Source of the DNA: Brevundimonas sp. UBA2388
Lineage (GTDB): Bacteria > Pseudomonadota > Alphaproteobacteria > Caulobacterales > Caulobacteraceae
Direction: 5' to 3'
Length of the DNA: 11,802 bases
Assembly: GCA_002343425.1 (NCBI GenBank)
Contig: DDSO01000140.1
Span: forward strand, 1,649 to 13,450
Shown here: one piece after another, positions 8,178-11,802 of the stretch
Numbering within the stretch: the stretch's first letter is position 1
Layout: the number at the start of each line of letters is the position of its first letter
Program-made: the position numbers and the translations under genes
Notes under the pieces: generated by a model
Seen by the model: the letters and a program-made list of their open reading frames with translations, nothing else
Database searches by the model: none
What the model was told of the DNA's origin: nothing

Positions 8178-9338
8178 TCAAGCCCGCGCGAAATAGGTCC
8201 GGATCACGGTCCGATAGACGCCTGCCAGCGCCTCGATCTCGGCCACGGGCGCGCGCTCGTCGATCTGGTGCATGGTCTGGCCGACGAGCCCCAGCTCCAG
8301 CACGGGGCACATGGCGCGGATGAAGCGGGCGTCCGAGGTGCCGCCGGTGGTCGAGGCCTCGGGGCGGCGGCCGGTGGAGGCTTCGACCGCGTCCTGCACG
8401 CCGGTGACGAACGGTCCGGCCTGGGTCAGGAAGGCGTCGCCCGAATGCAGGTGTTCGAGTTCGATCCGCAGCCCGCTTTCGGCCTGGGCCTTGCCCGCCT
8501 CGGCGTTGAGCCAGGCCATCAGGGTCTCGCCCGTGTGGTTGGGGTTGAAGCGGATGTTCAGCCGGCCACGCGCCTCGGCCGGGATCAGATTGGTCGCCGT
8601 ATTGCCGACATCGAGCGTGGTCAGCTCCAGATTGGACGGCTGGAAGGCCTCATAGCCTGCGTCGAGTTTGTGATCCGCGAGACGGGCGACCAGCCGGGCC
8701 AGCACCGGGACCGGATTGGCGGCCCGGTCCGGATAGGCCACGTGGCCCTGTTTGCCGTGGACGGTGATCCAGGTGTTGAGCGACCCACGCCGGCCGATCT
8801 TGATCATGTCGCCCAGGGCATGCTGCGAGGACGGCTCGCCGACCACGCAGGCGTCGATGACCTCGCCCTCGGCCATCAGGGCCTGGACCACCCGTTTGGT
8901 GCCGTGCAGGGCCGGGCCCTCCTCATCGCCGGTGATGAGGAAGGACAGGGAACCCGGAATCTCGCCCTCTGCCAGAGTGCGTGAGACCGCCGCGACCCAG
9001 GCCGCGATGCCGCCCTTCATGTCGACCGCGCCCCGGCCGTAGAGGATCCCGTCCTTCACCTCGGCCTCGAACGGCCCGGAGGACCAGGCCTCGGTCGAGC
9101 CGGTCGGCACTACATCGGTATGGCCCGCGAAACAGAGGTTCGGCGCCGCAGTCCCGCGCCGGGCGTAGAGGTTCTCGATGTTCTCGAAGGGCATGCGCCG
9201 GCAATGGAAGCCCAGCGCGGTCAGGGCGCGCTCCAGCACATCCATCGCGCCCTCGTCCGCGGGGGTGACCGAGGGCCTGCGGATCAGGTCGCGGGTCAGG
9301 GCGACAGGATCGATAACGGGAGTTGATGCGACGCTCAT
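8178..9338 (-). CDS. dapE: Succinyl-diaminopimelate desuccinylase
   Basis: A 386-aa M20A family enzyme. It converts N-succinyl-LL-2,6-diaminopimelate to LL-diaminopimelate and succinate in the succinylase branch of lysine and meso-DAP (cell wall) synthesis, in the cytoplasm. Family residues are all present: metal ligand H73 and catalytic-site D75 in FAGHTDVVPTG, bridging D106 in GRGAVDMKGG, catalytic E139 and metal ligand E140 in TGDEEG, E168 in VVGEPSS, and H357 in TMHQIDE. The lid-domain segment HGKQGHVAYPDRAANPV and the substrate-binding TTGGTSDARF (~330-339) are also typical of DapE. The length is normal. The ATG at 9338 has no Shine-Dalgarno. No other lysine-pathway gene adjoins it. It is divergent from the cupin gene, 50 nt apart, and convergent with the amidohydrolase unit across the palindromic element. 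Confidence 0.96.
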   Translation of the reverse strand: MSVASTPVIDPVALTRDLIRRPSVTPADEGAMDVLERALTALGFHCRRMPFENIENLYARRGTAAPNLCFAGHTDVVPTGSTEAWSSGPFEAEVKDGILYGRGAVDMKGGIAAWVAAVSRTLAEGEIPGSLSFLITGDEEGPALHGTKRVVQALMAEGEVIDACVVGEPSSQHALGDMIKIGRRGSLNTWITVHGKQGHVAYPDRAANPVPVLARLVARLADHKLDAGYEAFQPSNLELTTLDVGNTATNLIPAEARGRLNIRFNPNHTGETLMAWLNAEAGKAQAESGLRIELEHLHSGDAFLTQAGPFVTGVQDAVEASTGRRPEASTTGGTSDARFIRAMCPVLELGLVGQTMHQIDERAPVAEIEALAGVYRTVIRTYFARA

Positions 9339-9388
9339 AAGGCTGTGCTTTACGGGGTTCGGACGACCGCGAGAAGGGCGCCTTTCCC
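9339..9388. promoter_or_regulatory. Divergent spacer dapE / cupin gene
   Basis: Only 50 nt separate two divergent start codons, so at least one promoter must sit almost on a start codon or inside the opposite gene. On the minus strand TAAAGC (9352-9347) with TTCTCG 17 nt upstream is a weak -10/-35 pair that would start dapE transcription within 1-2 nt of its ATG. On the plus strand AGAAGG (about 9371-9376), roughly 12 nt before the cupin ATG, is a distant candidate ribosome binding site. All are weak matches. Confidence 0.25.
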
Positions 9389-9859
9389 ATGCCGAAGATC
9401 GACATCGACAGCGCGCCCACGGGGCACGGCACGGGCTATCCCGAGGAATTCGCCGGCCCCTGCAAGCCGCGCCGCCGCTGGAAGCTGGGGGATGCCGCCG
9501 GGCTGGACCAGTTCGGTGTCAATCTGTTGCGGCTGCCGGCCGGGGCCTGGTCCAGCCAGAGGCACTGGCACGAGGGCGAGGACGAGTTCGTCTGGGTGCT
9601 GGAAGGCGAGGTCGTGCTCGTCGAGGACGACGGAGAAACTCTGCTGCGCGCCGGCGACTGCGCCGGCTGGAAGGCGGGCGTGCCCAACGGCCATGTGCTG
9701 CAGAACCGCTCCGGCGTCGAGGCGGTGCTGCTCGAAGTCGGGACGCGCACGCCGGGCGGGGATGCCGGCGACTATCCCGACATCGACATGCAGTTCCGGC
9801 AGGGCGGCTATTTCCACCGCGACGGGACGCCGTATCCGAAAGTCGACCGCCGCACGTGA
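9389..9859 (+). CDS. Cupin domain protein
   Basis: A 156-aa single-domain cupin. Motif 1 is seen as QRHWHEGEDEFVWVLEGE, with metal-type ligands H59, H61 and E66 and the closing G73. Motif 2 is GWKAGVPNGHVLQN, with P99, G101, H102 and N106. The full 2-His/1-Glu/1-His set suggests a metal-binding, possibly catalytic or sensory, cupin. The N-terminal region (PCKPRRRWKLGDAAGLDQFG) is shared by an uncharacterised group of stand-alone cupins found widely in proteobacteria; no substrate is known. The ATG at 9389 gives MPKIDIDSA. The TGA stop overlaps the GTG start of the next gene (GTGA at 9856-9859), so the cupin and the MFS exporter are translationally coupled and probably act on the same compound or signal. 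Family membership is sure; function is not. Confidence 0.9.
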   Translation: MPKIDIDSAPTGHGTGYPEEFAGPCKPRRRWKLGDAAGLDQFGVNLLRLPAGAWSSQRHWHEGEDEFVWVLEGEVVLVEDDGETLLRAGDCAGWKAGVPNGHVLQNRSGVEAVLLEVGTRTPGGDAGDYPDIDMQFRQGGYFHRDGTPYPKVDRRT

Positions 9860-11139
9860 CCGAAACGATCGAGACGACCGAGCCCGTCCAGCCTCCGCCC
9901 CCGCCCGAAGGTCCGGCCAGCCCCTGGGCTATCCGCGACTTCCGCCTGCTCTGGGTCGGGCGGGTGGCGGCGGTGCTGGGCATCCAGATCCAGTCCTCGG
10001 CCCTTTTGTGGCAGGTCTATGAGATCGCGCGGCGCGACCATCCGATCGAGGAGGCCAGCCTGTATCTGGGTCTCGTCGGCCTGTGCCAGTTCCTGCCGTT
10101 GCTGGCCCTGACCCTGCCCGCCGGGGCGCTGGCCGACCGGCGGGACCGCAAGAACACCGTCACCCTGTCGGTCATGGTCGAGGGCGGTTGCGCCCTAGCC
10201 TTCCTGTTCATGGCGCTGCATGGCTCGCCGCCGTTGTGGGGCCTGCTGGCCGTCGCCGCCGTGTTCGGGGCGGCGCGGGCCTTCCTCGCCCCGGCCAGCC
10301 AGGCCTTCCTGCCCATGGTCGTCGGGCGCCGCGCCCTGCCGCCGGCCATCGCGGCCCAGTCGATCGCCTTCCAGACCGGGGCCATCGCCGGGCCGGCGCT
10401 GGGCGGGGTGATCGTCGCCGTCTCGGTTCCGGGGGCCTATGCCGTCGCCCTGGCCATGTTCGCCATCGGCTTCGCCAGCCTTGTGCTGATCCGCACCAGC
10501 GGCAAGCCGGCCCCGTCGCCGACCCGGGTCTCACCGGTCGAGCAGGTCAAGGAAGGGCTGGCCTACGTCTGGAACACAAAGATCGTTCTGGGCGCGATAT
10601 CGCTGGACCTGATCGTGGTGCTTCTCGCGGGCGTGGCGCTGCTGACGCCGATCTTCGCCGCCGACATACTGCATGTCGGGGCCGTCGGCTTCGGCCTGCT
10701 GCGGGCGTCGTTCGGCGCCGGGGCCCTGCTGGTGGCCCTGTATCTGAGCCGTTTCCCGATCGTGCAGCACGCGGGCCGATGGATGTTCGCCTCGGTGGCC
10801 GTGTTCGGCGTCTGCACCCTGACCTTCGGCCTCTCGACCAGCGTCTGGCTGTCGGGCGCGGTACTGTTCCTCGGCGGGGCGGCGGACATGATCAGCGTCA
10901 ACATCCGCCAGACCCTGATCCAGCTGGCCACGCCCGATCACATGCGTGGCCGGGTCAGTTCGGTGTCCATGCTGTTCATCGGCGCGTCGAACGAACTGGG
11001 GGAAGCCTACTCCGGCGTCGCCGTCCGCTTCCTCGGCCCCATAGGCGCGGCGGTGTTCGGAGGCATCGGCGCGCTGACCGCGACCGGCCTCTGGGCGCGG
11101 TGGTTCCCGGACCTGAGGAAGGCGGATCGGTTGAGCTGA
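9856..11139 (+). CDS. MFS transporter, EntS/MFS_3-like exporter
   Basis: A 427-aa transporter of the MFS_3 type, to which the enterobactin exporter EntS belongs. The start chosen is the GTG at 9856, which overlaps the cupin stop in GTGA. The frame stays open far upstream, but that part only mirrors the cupin and dapE coding regions and has no transporter-like sequence. A short Pro-rich cytoplasmic N-terminus (residues ~10-20) precedes PWAIRDFRLLWVGRVAAVLG, the usual opening of this family. Motif A is GALADRRDRKN (90-100, D94/R95/D97). FLAPASQAFLPMVV and the second-half GRVSSVSMLFIGASNELGE are also typical of MFS_3. About 12 helices are expected. The substrate is unknown; siderophore or other small-molecule export are family precedents only. 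No siderophore synthesis genes are in view. Confidence 0.9.
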   Translation: MTETIETTEPVQPPPPPEGPASPWAIRDFRLLWVGRVAAVLGIQIQSSALLWQVYEIARRDHPIEEASLYLGLVGLCQFLPLLALTLPAGALADRRDRKNTVTLSVMVEGGCALAFLFMALHGSPPLWGLLAVAAVFGAARAFLAPASQAFLPMVVGRRALPPAIAAQSIAFQTGAIAGPALGGVIVAVSVPGAYAVALAMFAIGFASLVLIRTSGKPAPSPTRVSPVEQVKEGLAYVWNTKIVLGAISLDLIVVLLAGVALLTPIFAADILHVGAVGFGLLRASFGAGALLVALYLSRFPIVQHAGRWMFASVAVFGVCTLTFGLSTSVWLSGAVLFLGGAADMISVNIRQTLIQLATPDHMRGRVSSVSMLFIGASNELGEAYSGVAVRFLGPIGAAVFGGIGALTATGLWARWFPDLRKADRLS

Positions 11140-11149
11140 TCGCCCGCAC

Positions 11150-11659
11150 TCAGATCCCGAGCGCACACATCTGGCACAGCGCCATCTCTTCACGCGCCCG
11201 GCTCTTGCGATGGACGGGGTCCGCAACGTGACAGAATCCCAGCTTCGCCAGAACGCGGCCGGACGCGGGATTGTCGATGAAATAGCCCGCCGTCAGACGG
11301 GTGAGCTTCAACTCATCCCTTGCGATGCCGATCATCCTGGCGCCGAGTTCGGTGGCGAGGCCCTGTCCCCAATGCGACTTCGCGATCCAGTATCCGAGTT
11401 CAACCTCACCGCCGGGCATACGGTCCAGCCCGGCCACGCCGACCAGCACCTGTGACCGCTCATCGCCGTGGAAGGCCAGGAGGCGAGGCTCTTCCGGATT
11501 GAAGGCGGCCGCGACGAATTGTTCGGCGTCGGCCAGGGTGTACGGCCACGGTGCAGAGCCGAGGTTGCGTACGATATCCTGGTCTCCGATGGCGGCCAGA
11601 ACGGCGGACGCGTCGTCGGTTCGGCTCGGCCTCAGATGCAGGCGTTCGGTTCTGTACAT
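11150..11659 (-). CDS. GNAT family N-acetyltransferase (RimJ/RimL-type)
   Basis: A 169-aa acetyl-CoA-dependent acetyltransferase. The opening TERLHLRPSRTDDASAVL is the usual first strand and helix of RimJ/RimL-like GNATs. Motif A with the acetyl-CoA pyrophosphate loop reads VELGYWIAKSHWGQGLATEL, with G98-Q-G100-L-A matching Q/RxxGxG/A loosely. Motif B is YFIDNPASGRVLAKLGF (N130, S133, L140-G-F142). The substrate (ribosomal protein N-terminus, amino sugar, drug) cannot be told. The ATG at 11659 has no Shine-Dalgarno. Its stop lies 10 nt from the stop of the convergent MFS gene. Confidence 0.9.
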   Translation of the reverse strand: MYRTERLHLRPSRTDDASAVLAAIGDQDIVRNLGSAPWPYTLADAEQFVAAAFNPEEPRLLAFHGDERSQVLVGVAGLDRMPGGEVELGYWIAKSHWGQGLATELGARMIGIARDELKLTRLTAGYFIDNPASGRVLAKLGFCHVADPVHRKSRAREEMALCQMCALGI

Positions 11660-11729
11660 CGGGGCCGCCGGCGGTGGGTGTGCTTTGCGTGTTCTGGGCG
11701 CGCCGGGAGGCTTGGCCTGACCCAGAGGG

Positions 11730-11802
11730 CTACCACGGCTTGAAGTGTTTGCTCAGCTTCAATCCCTGCCGCTGGTAGTGGCTGCCGCCCTCGCCGTAGA
11801 GC
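11730..11802 (-). CDS. C-terminal end of an unrecognised gene
   Basis: A minus-strand frame enters from the right edge and ends with TAG at 11732-11730. The 23 visible residues end in GLKLSKHFKPW, preceded by LYGEGGSHYQRQ. The frame has the G/C third-position pattern of neighbouring genes except near the stop. Aromatic and basic residues at the end suggest a folded C-terminus. I do not recognise the family. The 70 nt between it and the GNAT start on the same strand show no clear promoter or terminator, so the two genes could share a transcript. Confidence 0.5.
   Translation of the reverse strand, partial: LYGEGGSHYQRQGLKLSKHFKPW

Noticed and set aside
8064..8984. 306-codon plus-strand open frame opposite dapE
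   Set aside because: It begins inside the palindromic element and then mirrors dapE; the composition is typical of an antisense shadow.
9178..9855. Long in-frame upstream extension of the EntS-like MFS gene (about 226 extra codons)
   Set aside because: The extension runs antisense to the start of dapE and then in another frame through the cupin gene. Its residues are Arg/Gly/Ala-rich noise, and the true transporter start fits GTG 9856 in the GTGA overlap.

Overview
The window is a high-GC, tightly packed stretch of an alphaproteobacterial chromosome. The best guess is a Caulobacteraceae member close to Brevundimonas or Caulobacter. That guess rests on four things: the gene order cpaE-cpaF-tadB-tadC typical of Caulobacter-type pilus loci, frequent GTG starts (4 of 11 visible starts), the general lack of Shine-Dalgarno sequences, and the style of the proteins. 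The genus is an inference, not proven by anything here.

Positions 1-4603 (+) hold the distal part of a tad/cpa (Flp type IVc pilus) operon: the C-terminal part of CpaE/TadZ (5' end outside the window), the CpaF/TadA ATPase, and the two inner-membrane platform proteins TadB and TadC. Together they place and power the machine that assembles Flp pili. Spacing within the operon is 3, 5 and 16 nt.

Positions 4605-6386 (-) hold a probable two-gene unit: a 12-TM drug-exporter-like MFS protein followed by a small SRPBCC/START-fold protein. Its stop lies one base from the tadC stop. The MFS gene starts with GTG and has a candidate leaderless promoter whose -10 overlaps a GANTC (CcrM-type) methylation site. 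A divergent 101-nt spacer separates it from positions 6488-7999 (+), which carry an exported M20D metallo-amidohydrolase and, 3 nt later, a 64-residue helix-hairpin-helix protein of unknown function.

Positions 8000-8177 are a short convergent intergenic region with a terminator-like hairpin and a nested palindromic repeat (about 129 bp, REP/MITE-like). Beyond it lies dapE (-, lysine/meso-DAP biosynthesis), divergent from a cupin gene (+) that overlaps an EntS-like MFS exporter by 4 nt (GTGA). A RimJ/RimL-type GNAT acetyltransferase (-) converges on the MFS gene. The last 73 bases are the 3' end of an unrecognised minus-strand gene.

I saw no rRNA, tRNA, CRISPR array, insertion sequence, prophage or defence system. 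Most of the window is ordinary core or accessory chromosome. The items most worth a second look are the palindromic element, the promoter/GANTC overlap, the small protein coupled to the exported hydrolase, and the cupin-exporter pair.
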